A DNA stretch of 64,000 bases from Tenrec ecaudatus (Eukaryota > Chordata > Mammalia > Afrosoricida > Tenrecidae). Where the stretch lies: the NCBI RefSeq assembly GCF_050624435.1, contig NC_134546.1, positions 15,523,001-15,587,000 on the forward strand. Direction: 5' to 3'. Shown piece by piece: positions 35,603-46,322 of the stretch. Made by a program: the position numbers and the translations under genes. The notes under the pieces are model-generated. The model searched no databases and had not been told where the DNA came from. It was given only the letters and a program-made list of their open reading frames with translations. Every line of letters starts with the position of its first letter. Positions within the stretch are counted from its first letter, which is position 1.

Positions 35603-37455
35603 CCCCTTGAATCTTCATGCAGTTGTTGTTATTGCTGTTCCGGCTGCCATCAAGTCAGCTCCACCTTATAGCCCCGCTCTGTACAACAGAACAAAACTCT
35701 ACCTGCCCGTCTGTCATCCTCGGAATAACTGTTCTGTCTGAGCCCCTGGTAGCAACCACTGTGTCAATCCATCCTATCGAGGATCCTGGTCTTTTTGTTG
35801 ACCTTCTACCAAACGTGATATTCTTCTCCATTGAAAGGTCCAAAGTCCCCAACACAGAGTCTCACTGTCTTCAGTTCTAAGGAGCACTCTGGCTGTCTCT
35901 TCCAAGACAGTTTTGTTCACTCTCTGGCAGTCCATGCTGTTTTCAATATTCTTGGCCAACAGGTGTATCCATTCTTCTTTGGTCTTCCTTATTCATTGTC
36001 TAACGTTCCCATTCATATGAGGTGATTGAACATACCATGACTTTGGTGAGTTACGTCTTCCTCTTCAAGGTGCTTTAAAAGCACTTAACCTTGCTTGTTG
36101 GTTCAGTTATGAAGATTTTTTTCTGCTTTCTTTATCTTTAAGTGTAATCCATATTGAAGTCTTGGATCTTAATTTAAGTACTTCAGGTCCTCATCACTTT
36201 CAGTAAGCAGGACCGTGTCATCTGCGTATTGCAGGCTGTTAAAGAGGCTTCTTCCAGTCCTTATGCCTCATTCTTCTTCGGATAATCCAGCTTCTTGGAT
36301 ATTAGCTCAGTGCACACAGATTGAGTAAGGATGATAAAAGGGTGCAGCCCTGATGCATCGCTTTCCTGATTTTAAACCAGTCTGTATCACCTTGCTACAT
36401 CTTTTTATAATGCTTCTTACTTCATTCCATAGTCTGCCCAAAGAATCCTTCAATATTTCAACTCTAGGCTTGATTCTTTTTCTCTCAGTTGTTTCGATCT
36501 GAGAAATGAGAAACGCATTCTTCCCTGTGATTTTCTAATTCCCAGTCTCTGTTCATTTCATTATAATACTTCACTATGTCTTATAATACTCCCTACATCT
36601 TATAATACTCGCTGTGTCTTATAATACTCGCTGTGTCTTATAATACTCGCTGTGTCTTATAATACTCGCTGTGTCTTATAATACTCGCTGTGTCTTATAA
36701 TACTCGCTGTGTCTTATAATACTCGCTGTGTCTTAAAATACTCGCTGTGTCTTATAATACTCGCTGTGTCTTATAATACTCGCTGTGTCTTATAATACTC
36801 GCTGTGTCTTATAATACTCGCTGTGTCTTATAATACTTCCCTACAAATCACTCTTCTAAAGCTTCTGCTCTTCAGTTCACTGTACCTTCAAAGTCAAGTT
36901 TCAGAGTCCCTTCTGACATCTACTTGGTCTCTCCCCCCAGCCCCCGTCTTTTAATGAACTTTTGCTTTCTTCATATATGGTGTTCTTGATGTCATCCTAC
37001 AACTTGTCTTTGGGCCATTAGTGTTCAATGCATCAAATCTATTCTTCAGATGATCGCTAATTCAGGTGGGATACCCTGAGAGTTGTGCTTTGGCTTTTGT
37101 GAACCTCTAATTTTCTTCAGCTTCAACCTGAAGTGTCATATGTGCGATTGGACACTGGGCTTGTTCTAACTGAGGAGATTGAGTCTTTCTGTCTTCTCTT
37201 TCCACAGATACAGTCAGTTTGATTCTTTGATTCCTGTGTGTTTGGTGTGGGGTCCGTGGGCACTCATTTGGTCACCATTTATGTTGGTGAAAAGAACTAT
37301 TTGCAATGAATAAACTGTTGTCCTTGCACTATTCCATCATGTGATCTCTAGAGTTGTTTATCCTCAAGGCCCTATTGACTAGTTCTTGCTTCATTTCTGT
37401 GTCCAACTTTCACATTCTAATCGCCAGGAATTACCAATGCATATTGATTTCATGT
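35603..37455 (-). mobile_element. RTE-type LINE, long antisense copy (endonuclease to 3' end)
   Basis: On the minus strand the order is EKLDTEMKQELVNRAL (endonuclease) near 37.4 kb, then reverse transcriptase with LQYADDTVLLTESDEDLKYL (YADDT catalytic codons at 36214-36228), then the conserved 3' end. Multiple stops and frameshifts make it inactive. A 19-bp minisatellite has grown inside it at 36583-36838. The shared 3' end with 12735 onwards defines the family boundary. Confidence 0.75.
36583..36838. repeat. 19-bp minisatellite (about 12 regular units)
   Basis: The unit is TTATAATACTCGCTGTGTC, repeated about 12 times nearly perfectly; one unit has TTAAAATAC. Two degenerate 20-bp units precede it (TTCACTATGTC, CCCTACATCT variants), showing the source sequence in the RTE from which the array expanded. 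Confidence 0.95.
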
Positions 37456-37457
37456 TT

Positions 37458-37540
37458 GAACCAAAAAACCAAACCGAATCTGCTGCCGTGGAGTTGATTC
37501 CGACAGGTAGAGACCCGACAGGACAGAGCGGATCCTGGTT
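37458..37540 (-). mobile_element. AfroSINE, tail fragment between two RTE pieces
   Basis: AACCAAAAAACCAAACCGAATCTGCTGCCGTGGAGTTGATTCCGACAGG is the reversed SINE 3' half; it sits between the antisense and sense RTE segments. Confidence 0.65.
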
Positions 37541-37589
37541 GCAGCAGGACATTGACAGGAGCTGCCAGAGGTTCAGGCAGATTCAGAAG

Positions 37590-38090
37590 AGGATATGGAA
37601 CCAGGGATACTGTTGCTGACATCAGATGGATTTGGTTCAAAGCAGAGAATACCAGAAAGGTGTTTACTTGTATTTTATTGACTATGCTGAGTCAATATTC
37701 GCCTGCGTGGATCCTAAGAAACTATGGATATCCTTGAGAAGAATGAAAATCCCAGAACACTTCATTACTTCATTGTGCTCAAGAAGAACCTATACTTGGA
37801 TCAAGAGGCAGTTGTGTGACCAGAACAAGGGAACAGTTCATGGTTTAAAATCCAGAAAGGTGTACGTCAGAATTGTAGCATCTCACCATGTATTTCAATC
37901 TGTATGTTGAGCAAATCATCTGAGAAATTCGATTATATAAAGAAGATCTGGGCACCAGGATTGGAAAAAGTTTTATTTACAACCTGCGATATGCAGATGA
38001 CACAACTTTGCTTGCTGAAAGGGAGGAGGACTTGAAGCCCTTGCCGTGCTATCAAGGGATGCAACTCTCATGGCCAGTTATTCTGAGCCT
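37590..38090 (+). mobile_element. RTE-type LINE fragment, reverse transcriptase, opposite orientation
   Basis: Sense-strand translation has EYQKGVYLYFIDYA, the region before the palm, and then LRYADDTTLLAEREEDLK with YADDT at 37990-38004. It lies head to head with the antisense copy at 35603-37455 and covers a region that the other copy also contains. Frameshifts are present. Confidence 0.75.
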
Positions 38091-39209
38091 TTTAAGTGCA
38101 ACTTATAAGTAAAGGTTTATTGGCAATTCTGGAACCACACTGGCTGAGGTTTGAATCATGGCTTTCCTAGAAACTAACTTAGGGATCTTGGGTCAGTAAA
38201 TACCTTCACTGAGCCTTGATTCCTCATCTTGACAACCTAGAAATGGCCCTTTCTTGATAATGTTCTTAGGAAGATTAGCTGTGACCCTATATTTGAGGCA
38301 TGTAGTACAGAGTCGGATGCCTAGTTAAGTGTTCAACCCTATGTGTGTTTATGTGGTATATATGTGTGTATCTAGTGTTGTATACTTACTATCTTTTATT
38401 AGCCACTTTGGGGCAGCGACTGATAATGGAGAGAGGCATGGGAGGAAGTCCAGTGCCTCTGGAATGATGCTTCCCTTCTCTTTCCAACAGGTAGTAGTCC
38501 CCTGCAGTCCACAAACAAAGTGGCCTTAGCACGTGTGGTCCATTGGTTCGGTGGTTCGGTGGTCCAGTGGTCCAGTGGCCCCTGGGATAAAAGACATCAT
38601 GATCTGCTTCTGTTAAGATGATGGATGACCTCAGCAGCCCTGTCCTGGCGGCCCCCTGGAGCCATGGCATATCCACAGCAGCAGCTTACCAGCCCCGTCT
38701 CAGGATCACTTTTGTTCTGAAGAGCTGAATATAACTTACTAAAGATGGAGGGGAATCGTGGGGCTGAAGGACACTTTTAAATAACCAAAGCACAGGAATC
38801 TTGAGAGAATGCAAACTTCCAATTTTAGAGGTTTCTCTTCCCTTGTCTCCTCATCGCTTTGCAAATGTCTCACATGTTGTAATCTCCCTCACCCCCCCCC
38901 CCCTTCCTCCTTCTTGGCCTCTTCCTCCTTCTTTATCTTCCTCTTACTTCTTCTTACTCTTATTTTTCTTCTTCATTCAGTCTTAAATGTTTTTATCGAT
39001 TGGCCTTTCTACTTCATAGAGGAGACACCTGGATTCCTTCAGGCTCCTGAGTCCCTCTTCTTCCATGATTTCCTTACAACCTGCTTGCTTTTATAGCCGT
39101 CTCTGTCACCAATCCTCTTCATGCACCCTTTATTCTAGAATTAAGACAGCTGTGTTTGATCGGTTCAAAACCAGTCATGTCTTCCACGGCTAGGATGTTG
39201 TCAATTATG

Positions 39210-39432
39210 AGTACTGCCGTGGCTTAGTGTCTATGCACTGGGCTGCTAACTGCAAGGTCAGCAGTTTAAAGCCACAAGCCACTACACAGGAGAAAGATGA
39301 GGCTTTCTACTTCCGTAAAGTAGGTTTCACAATCCAAGAAACTCACAGGGGCAGTTCTGCCTAGGCCTATGGGATCCCTACCCAGACCTATAAGATCCTA
39401 TGAGTCAGACTCAATCTCTAGAAATGATGATT
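39210..39432 (+). mobile_element. AfroSINE, near full length
   Basis: CTGGGCTGCTAACTGCAAGGTCAGCAGTTTAAAGCCACAAGCC; GAAACTCACAGGGGCAGTTCTGCC; a small internal duplication around GACCTATAAGATCC. Confidence 0.85.
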
Positions 39433-40169
39433 CTTTTTTAACTCCACTACCAATTAGTTTAGACTCTCAAATTGTTGATTTCCTCATCTGCAAAGCAGAA
39501 GTGACCATTCTTGCTGTACTCTTGATCTAGGGTTGTTGTGGCGATATCTTGGGACATTGTATGAGATAGCGCATTGGAAAAAGTAATGCATCCTAGCTAG
39601 ACACGGGAGAGGAGACTTTTCCCTCTGATAACTCATCGGTATATGAGATGTTGTCTATCTTCTGAACCCTCGCTCGCCCTCTCTGGATCCCCTATCTTCT
39701 TTCTCACTTCTCGGGGCAGATTTAATTGGCTTGCCCCCACCGTCCCAACTCTAATGACACAGAGCACAGGGTTTAAACTCACTTCCAAGGTGAATTACCT
39801 CTCTGCCACATGCTAGCTTAGTGACCTCGGGAAACTACAGAACCTTCTGAAACTCTGAGTCCTCGTTTGTAACATGTACATCATGCTGCCTAGCTCGGAA
39901 GATTGCTGGAAAGACCAAATGGTTCATGTGGTCAAGGGTGTGAGAAAAGGGTCTATTGCCTACAAAAGTGTTGCTCAGCAACTCTTATTGCTACTAATTA
40001 TCCGCACTCTGTAAGTGATTCCCTGTGGTTCAGTCTTCACTGCGCACCTGCCAGGTGGGATGGTCCACCCGGACTCGAGATGGCTTTTGCCAAGATCATC
40101 TCTCCGACTTGACCATGAAGTCAGGTCCCAGGAAAGTGGGGAGAGGCAAGGGTGAGTTCTGGCACTCTC

Positions 40170-40700
40170 TTTTTTTTAAGGCATTTTATTGGGGGCTTGT
40201 ACAATGCTTATTACAATCCATCCACCCATTGTGTCAAGCACATTTGTACAATTGTTGCCATCATCATTCTCAAAACATTTGCTTTCTGCTTGAGCCCTTG
40301 GTATCAGCTCCTCATTTTTCCTCTCCCTCCCTGTTTCCGCCTCCCTCTTAAGCCCTTGATAATTTATAAATTATTATTGTTTTGGCATAGATTATACTGT
40401 CTGACATCTCCCTTCACCCACTTTTATGTTGTCCATCCCCCAGAGAGGAGATTATATGCAGATCCTTGTAATTGTTTCCCCGTTTACCCCACTTTCACTC
40501 CACCCTCCTGGTATCGCCACTCTTACCACTGGTCCCAAGTGGTTCATTTGTCCTGGATTCCCTGTGTTCCCAGTTCCTATCTGTACCAGTGCACATCCTC
40601 TGGTCTAGCTGGCACCCTCTTAATGCATTCTCCTGCCAGGACCATTTCTGTGTGAACCTAGCCTACTCTGATAGCTACCACTTGATGTCATCAATACGTT
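40170..40700 (-). mobile_element. L1-type 3' terminus, antisense, about 530 bp
   Basis: Begins TTTTTTTTAAGGCATTTTATTGGGGGC and extends through AATTTATAAATTATTATTGTTTTGGCATA, CACTTTTATGTTGTCCATCCCCCAG and CTGTACCAGTGCACATCCTCTGGTC. The match to the reverse of 59340-59760 is good throughout. Confidence 0.8.
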
Positions 40701-40751
40701 GATCTCTTTAGGTGGCACATTGGTCCATGTGGCCGCCTGACTCTAGTGTTG

Positions 40752-41325
40752 TGTTAGTCTGGGTAGACTAGAGAAACAAAATCATAGACACTAATGCGTA
40801 TATAAGAAACAGGTTTGTACACAAGAGCAATTGAACATTGAGGGAAAAAAAGGCCAGGCCAGATCAAGTCCTTAAGTCCAAAATTAGCCCATATGTCCAA
40901 TATCAATCTACAAAGTCCTCTTCAGTTTGGCAATGATGTCGAATGCAGGAAGATCACAGGCCAGTGGGTGGAAGTCTTGTAGATCTAGTGGCGTTGTAAG
41001 CATCTCAGTGCTGGCAGGGGACACCACGTGGCTTCTCCAAGTCCAGGGTTCTGGCTGGATCAGGGTAGGTCCAGGTGGCTTCTCCTCAGGGATGTCTCAC
41101 AGGGAGTCAGCCTTGTCACTAGAGAGTCTCCAAGGAAGTGAGCAGAGAGAGAAAAATGTCTCCTGTCTCCAAGGAGGAAATCCGGGAGTTCCCAGAATTC
41201 TCAGAAGAAGGCCATGCCCACACAGAGGCCTCATTGGCTATGATCTGATTGACAGTCTAGATTCCACCTCTTCACTCCCATTCCTCTCAAGTCCCAAATT
41301 GACACCAGATTATGTAACTACTACA
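40752..41325 (-). repeat. Unclassified TG...CA interspersed repeat, complete copy (574 bp)
   Basis: Runs from TGTTAGTCTGGGTAGACTAGAGAAACAAA to TTATGTAACTACTACA. The inverted TGT...ACA ends and the length suit a solo LTR, but no TATA-plus-polyadenylation layout or target duplication is clear. Same family as 8075-8585 and 15812-16732; a related subfamily is at 10401-10960 and 23048-23572. Confidence 0.65.
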
Positions 41326-41691
41326 GGGGTCCAGCTGCCCTGAATTTTAAGTTTTTCACTGCTTCATTGACCTGGTTTCCAGAACCGACATCCACCACCA
41401 CTACCTTCTGTAGCTGACTGCCATTACCCCTTGGCTATCAGATCCTGCCTACCTATCCATGACACTGATCAGATTATGTGCCCTGGGTTTATACATGTTG
41501 AGTCAACATTAGACTGTCACACTGTACAATTGGTCTTGACGAAAATATTTATAGACAAATATAGAATCCTGTCCAGGTGACCGTGCAGAGCTGCCATTAT
41601 TTGTGTGAAATATAGGCAGGTGACATACAAAGAGGGTTTTCATCACCTGGTGCCATTTGAGAACCTTTAATCATCTCGGTCTCTTGATTTG

Positions 41692-41890
41692 TATCTGTTG
41701 CCGGTGAATTCTGATTCACAGCGGCGCTCTTTGACAAAGCACGACTTCCCAGTGGGGTTCTCAAGGTTCTCATCGCCACAGAAGCACATTTCCACATCCT
41801 TGTCCCATCCTGCAGCTGGCGTGTTCGAACCTCTGACCTTTCTATTAGCAGCCAAGCCCGTATACAAGGAACCACCAGGGATCCTTGGTT
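41692..41890 (-). mobile_element. AfroSINE, near full length
   Basis: CTGTTGCCGGTGAATTCTGATTCACAGCGGC to CAGCCAAGCCCGTATACAAGGAACCACCAGGG. Confidence 0.8.
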
Positions 41891-42826
41891 TCCCAATGTT
41901 CCGTCCTTTTTGCCTCCCTCAGGGGGCTTGCCCTGTGTGGCATGCTAGGGGGGAAAGCCCCGCAGCAAGGGGGGGCCAATTCCTGCCCCCCAGGCAATTC
42001 TGGGATCCCTTTACTGCAGATTGCCCAAGGGAACAGTGAACAGAGGCACTGGAAAGTAGGGAGAAATAATTCATGCTTGAAAACAGTCAACCTTTGATCC
42101 AAACAGTTATGCTGGAAAAATAGAAAGCTGTGTGTTCGTGAACCTTACAACAGAGTTCTGAAGAAAATCTGGTGGGGGAAGAAGGCCATCACACCATTCT
42201 CATTGCTCTGGACCTTAATCTAGACCTAGGCACAGGGCCCGTCTTTCTAATGGCTGTTGCCTGAGTGAAGGACTTTCAGGTCCTGGAAGGGACCGGAGCC
42301 TCCAAGTATCTTAAAAATCTTACCTCATTGTCCCACACCTATCCCTCTGTAGTGGATGAGAAAGCTTAGTGGTTTGAAAGTTTGAGTAAGAAGAGTCAGG
42401 CACATTCACACTATGGTGTAAATGACTGACACTTTTCTTTCTGGATTTAGGTTATTCTGGAAGACATTTTGTGTCTGGAAGAGGCAATAGATAGAGACTA
42501 GAGTTTGGAGAGCAGTTACTTTAAGCACCTCAAGACAGTTCTCTCCTAGACTTAGCCAAATTCGCTTTAGGGAAAGGTGCCAAGGGATGTTTATTTGGGG
42601 ATAAATGTTCCCAAGTGAATGTGACTTCAGACCTTACCATATACACGGGAAGGTGGGTTGGGGTAGAAAAGAACTTGCCGAGGTCCGAGGAGCAGAAAGG
42701 CCCCATGCACAACTGGAGAGCTAGCTTCCCATGTTCCTCTCATGATCCATCCATTCTCCAACTTAATTTGAATCCTAGGGGATAGAATGGCCGCTCAGCC
42801 TAAACATACAACGCTTGCTCTTTCAG

Positions 42827-42914
42827 GGCTTCATGTATCTACCAGGAAGCACCATCAAGGAAATTGCCACAAACCCCGAGGAAGCTGGCAAGTTTGTCTT
42901 CGAAGTCATTCCAG
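42827..42914 (+). CDS. ARHGAP25: ARHGAP25 coding exon: central PH-domain strands
   Basis: Encodes 29 codons plus one base, with the core TIKEIATNPEEAGKFVFE that is characteristic of ARHGAP25. It supplies the middle beta strands of the PH domain. The acceptor CTTGCTCTTTCAG and donor CCAG/GTATGT are canonical. It enters in phase 0, directly continuing the preceding exon, and leaves after the first base of an alanine codon that the next exon completes (G + CA). Compared with the human protein as I remember it, Cys is replaced by Phe at the second codon and by Ser at the eighth. Confidence 0.95.
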
Positions 42915-43069
42915 GTATGTGACAAAAGGTGGGACAGAGGTACATTAGGCTTCCTTGTCACTTCTTGATCCTGCATGTCAGGGAGTCAGTCCATCAGCCA
43001 ACTAACCCGACAACCTCTTAAGAATACGATTTCTACCTAAAGTGAAATATTAACCTATATTAACCACAA

Positions 43070-43258
43070 TCCACTGTCACTGAGTTGATTTCGACCCAGA
43101 GCCACCCTATAGGACAGAGTAGAACTGCTCCTAAGATTTCTGAGGCTTTGAATCTGTATGGGAGCAATTGCTCACATCTTTCTTTCACAGAGGAGCTGGT
43201 GGGGTTGAACACCAGCCTTGCAGCTCAGCACCTAACCGTTGGCACTGCCAGGGCTCCT
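43070..43258 (-). mobile_element. AfroSINE, near full length
   Basis: CACTGTCACTGAGTTGATTTCGACCCAGAGCCACCC to CACCTAACCGTTGGCACTGCCAGGGCTCC; about 150 bp after the second ARHGAP25 exon. Confidence 0.8.
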
Positions 43259-44049
43259 AAACTCTACGAGCTCATTCCCTAGTATTGAATGACTGAATAG
43301 TGCCCACAGACGAAGCTGTGTATCGGGTTCAACTTTGCAAGCAGCTACCCGGAGCATGCTGGGAGCCAGGCATATGTCTAGGCATGGGGAGACTGGTAGG
43401 AGAAGTGTAACGCGTGTGGAAGGAAGTTCAGTTTGGAGAGGGAGCTGCCTCTGGAAGCTAACAGCTACCATGTACAAGTAACCACATGGAATTGCCATCT
43501 TGGAATGTAAACATGGCTGAATGTCAGCAGGGTCACGTGGCTCAATGAGACAGAAGAAGAAGTGACGTTCCAGCTCACTGACCATTGGGTATGTGCAGGT
43601 GCCGATGGCTTCCTGTCACGTGCGTGCACAGCACACTGAAGTGCTTCTTCTCCTAGAAAAGTTGCTTTACTGGAACGTGGAGAGAGGGCTTCTTCTCTGC
43701 TGTTCCCTGTTCCCACACCAGTACTACCCCTGATGGAAACCGTGGGCGTCCTGAGGCCACTGGGGAGCTCCTCTGTTTCCCACTGGGGAATGCCAAGCCT
43801 CTAGTGGGTCTGCTCCTCAAATTCCCTCTTTACCTCTCACACAAGGCAGTTTGTGCTTACGATGCTTTTTGGACGAGGCAGTGTCCAGCAGCGACTGGAA
43901 GAGAACATTGGAACAGAGGTTTCCTGGGCTCATTCTACATGTTTAGAAAACATCAAGGGGGCCAGTCTGGCTCGAGTGGGGTGGTGACAGGGGTGTGGGA
44001 TAGATTTTATAGGCACTTGGAGGCAATGCTAAGGTCTTTAGCCTTTATA

Positions 44050-44268
44050 AAGAGACCTGGTGGTGTCGTGGTCATGCACTGGGTTGCAAAGTGCAAGGTC
44101 AGCAGTTCGAAACCAGCAGTAACTCTTTGGAAGAAAGATGGGGCTTTATACTCCGTCTCATCAAGAGCTGTAGCTTCAGAAACCCATAGAGGCAGCTCTA
44201 CCTGTCCTACAGGGTCACTAAGAGTTGGCATTAATTTCATGGCAGTGAGTTTGGTGTGGGTTTGCTTT
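44050..44268 (+). mobile_element. AfroSINE, near full length
   Basis: GACCTGGTGGTGTCGTGGTCATGCACTGGG to GGCATTAATTTCATGGCAGTGAGTTTGGTG. Confidence 0.85.
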
Positions 44269-44699
44269 AGCATTGACGTGATAAGGACACAGTGGTTTTG
44301 AGCAGAGGAGAGGTGTGAACTGACTTGTGTGCTTTTCAAAGACTGCGCTCTGGGGGCTGACTCAAAAAGAGCAGAGGCAGGACAGAAGCAGGGAGGGCAA
44401 GTAGGAGGCGATCAGAGTTGTCTGAGCGAGGAGAGATGACAGTGACGAAGGTGAGAACCAATTCATTCTGGGCACATTTTGAAGATACAGATGATGGGGT
44501 TTGCTAAGGGGGTCGAGGTAGGAAAGAGAAGTCTAGGGGAACTCCAAGGTTTTATCTAAACAACTGGAAAGATGGAGCAACTGGTATTTCCCAAGATTTG
44601 TGCATGTAGCAAGTTTTGGAGGGAAGACCAGAGTTTCAGCTTTGGACAAGTTAAAGTAATGTCCTTGATCTTCATAATATGGAAACAAGTATTCCAGAT

Positions 44700-44855
44700 A
44701 ACTCAGCTGCTGATTATGTGCTGGGCTCCAGGAGAAAGATCGGGTCTTCTACTGTGGAAAAGAGTCACAAACTCCGAAGCCCACGGGGGTCGCTATGAGT
44801 CAGCATGGACTCAATGGCATTGAGTTTGGTTTTTTTTGTTGTATTTTTGGTGGTA
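44700..44855 (+). mobile_element. AfroSINE, missing part of the head
   Basis: CTCAGCTGCTGATTATGTGC, GTCGCTATGAGTCAGCATGGACTCAATGGCATTGAGTTTGG. Confidence 0.75.
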
Positions 44856-44901
44856 GACACGATGCTAAGGGGATATAGAATCGGGACTCCCTAGTCAATT
44901 T

Positions 44902-45088
44902 GGAGCCTTGCTGGTGGATCGGCTTTGCAAGGTCAGCAGTTTGAAACCATCAGCGCTCCATGGGCGAAAGACGGGGCTTTCTACTCCTGTAAAGATGTAT
45001 AGTCTCAGAAACCCAAAGTCCTGTTCTGCTCTATAGGATCTCTGTGAGTCGGAAGCGACTTGGGCACAGTGAAAGAGGGAGAGTTAAT
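44902..45088 (+). mobile_element. AfroSINE, near full length
   Basis: GGAGCCTTGCTGGTGGATCGGC, AAGGTCAGCAGTTTGAAACC, CTGTGAGTCGGAAGCGACTTGG. Confidence 0.8.
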
Positions 45089-45254
45089 TTGGAAGGGGGA
45101 GGGGAACATTTAGAAGGGATGTCTAGAAAAGACAACTTCTGATTTGGATTTTAAAGGGTGGGTAGAAGTTCCTTAAGGCAGAGTCAGAAAAGACAAGGGA
45201 AACAGACCATGTTGCATAGACCATGTGCAAGTGAGAGAATGTGGTTTGTGAGGA

Positions 45255-45620
45255 CAGTTATTAGTTGGGGGTCTTTTTCTTAGCCAGGGCTCTGACCAAA
45301 CAGAAACAAAACAGAACCCCAAGTGAGATAAATGCATGCATGTAGAGAAAGGTTCCGCTTGATGGGATTGGCTCGTGCAATTGTGGAAGCTGGGAAGTCC
45401 ACAGTCTACAGATCAGGTGGTAGGCTGGAGACTCCTGCTGGCTCAAGGGTCTAGCTGTGGCGGGCTGACAAATCTAAAATCTGTAGACCAGACGACAGAC
45501 ATCTGTGCGATTGTGCACCGAGAGCCAGAGGACAGAAACAGGATGCGTGCGGCGCCGAGGGAGTTCTGCCAGAGAGTTCTCATCTGGGGGCAGACCACAC
45601 CCTAAGGACCTCCCTCTGCA
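45255..45620. repeat. Old mammalian interspersed repeat
   Basis: TTAGCCAGGGCTCTGACCAAACAGAAAC, GGATTGGCTCGTGCAATTGTGGAAGCTGGGAAGTCCA and AATCTAAAATCTGTAGACCAG are diverged versions of a segment common in many mammals ('gttctccagagaaacagaaccaata ... ggctcacacaattgtggaggctg'). Family name not assigned. Confidence 0.5.
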
Positions 45621-45814
45621 GCTGCTTGATGGATGACATGGCATGAGATGGCCTTATGGAACTTCAGTCACGAGTGCAGTGTGTGGTCCAACCACCGAGA
45701 ACCAGAGCCTCGCCAAGGTGACCCACACAATGAACCATCTCAGCTTTGTCTTCATCTCAACCCATTTCCCTCAAAGAGAGTCTTCCTGCCACGCGCTCAG
45801 GCTCAGTTCCTTCC

Positions 45815-45946
45815 CCTCCAGTCGATGCCGACACAGAGTAACCCTAGAGGACAGGGTAAAACTGCCCCTGTGAGTTTCCTAACTCTTCCAGTGCTGACCT
45901 TGCAGTTAGCAGCCCAACATGTAACCTCTATGCCACTAGGGCTCCT
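45815..45946 (-). mobile_element. AfroSINE, shortened
   Basis: CAGTCGATGCCGACACAGAGTAACCC to CAACATGTAACCTCTATGCCACTAGGGCTCC, with the middle part deleted. Confidence 0.8.
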
Positions 45947-46205
45947 GCCTTGAGACTCATCTGGGTAATCTTTGCCTCTGGGGTTTTGAACCTGCCTTAC
46001 TATCCACTGATCCTTACCTTCTTTGCCATTTGGCATGATCTGATTCCGAATCCATTATCTCCTCTGGGCACCAGCTGTCCTGTCCAGAAGGGTCCAGCCA
46101 TGGAGACCCTGTCCACTCAGGTCTTCCCCGAGAGTTGAGGGTTTCCCAGTTAAAGGGCTCCCCAGGAATTGCAAAATTCCTAAATGTCCCTTCTTCCTCC
46201 TCCAG

Positions 46206-46322
46206 CATCTTGGTACCAGAATCGAGCAGGACAGGATGCCTACGTCCTCATGGCCAGTTCCCAGACGGAGATGGAGGAGTGGGTCAAGTTCCTCAGGAGA
46301 GTGGCTGGCACTCCTTCTGGAG
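46206..46322 (+). CDS. ARHGAP25: ARHGAP25 coding exon: end of the PH domain
   Basis: 117 bases: two bases completing an alanine codon, 38 codons, and one base of the next codon. The translation contains YVLMASSQTEMEEWVKFLRR, the C-terminal alpha helix of the PH domain with its near-invariant tryptophan. The acceptor is TCTTCCTCCTCCAG and the donor is TCTGGAG/GTAAGG. The exit phase (one base, G) is the phase needed to join the exon that begins the RhoGAP part of the protein. That exon is not found in the remaining 17.7 kb, so intron 4 runs past the end of the window. Confidence 0.95.

Larger units (their letters stand above)
29842..42826 (+). other. ARHGAP25: ARHGAP25 intron between the first two PH exons
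   Basis: GT...AG intron of about 13.0 kb. Its first 2 kb are repeat-poor and GC-rich with purine-rich stretches. The part at 32.9-34.8 kb is AT-rich. The part at 35.4-38.1 kb is dominated by RTE LINE sequence, and 40.2-41.3 kb by an L1 3' end and an unclassified TG...CA repeat. No other coding exon was seen in it. Confidence 0.85.
42915..46205 (+). other. ARHGAP25: ARHGAP25 intron between the second and third PH exons
   Basis: GT...AG intron of about 3.3 kb carrying five AfroSINEs (two antisense, three sense) and one older interspersed repeat at 45255-45620. Apart from these, nothing recognisable. Confidence 0.85.

Noticed and set aside
36583-36838. Regular repeats resembling a CRISPR array
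   Set aside because: Units are 19 bp and contiguous with no spacers, in a mammalian intron: a minisatellite.
37626-37910. Reverse-transcriptase frame as a live gene
   Set aside because: Frameshifts and stops break it before and after the YADDT motif; it is a LINE fossil.
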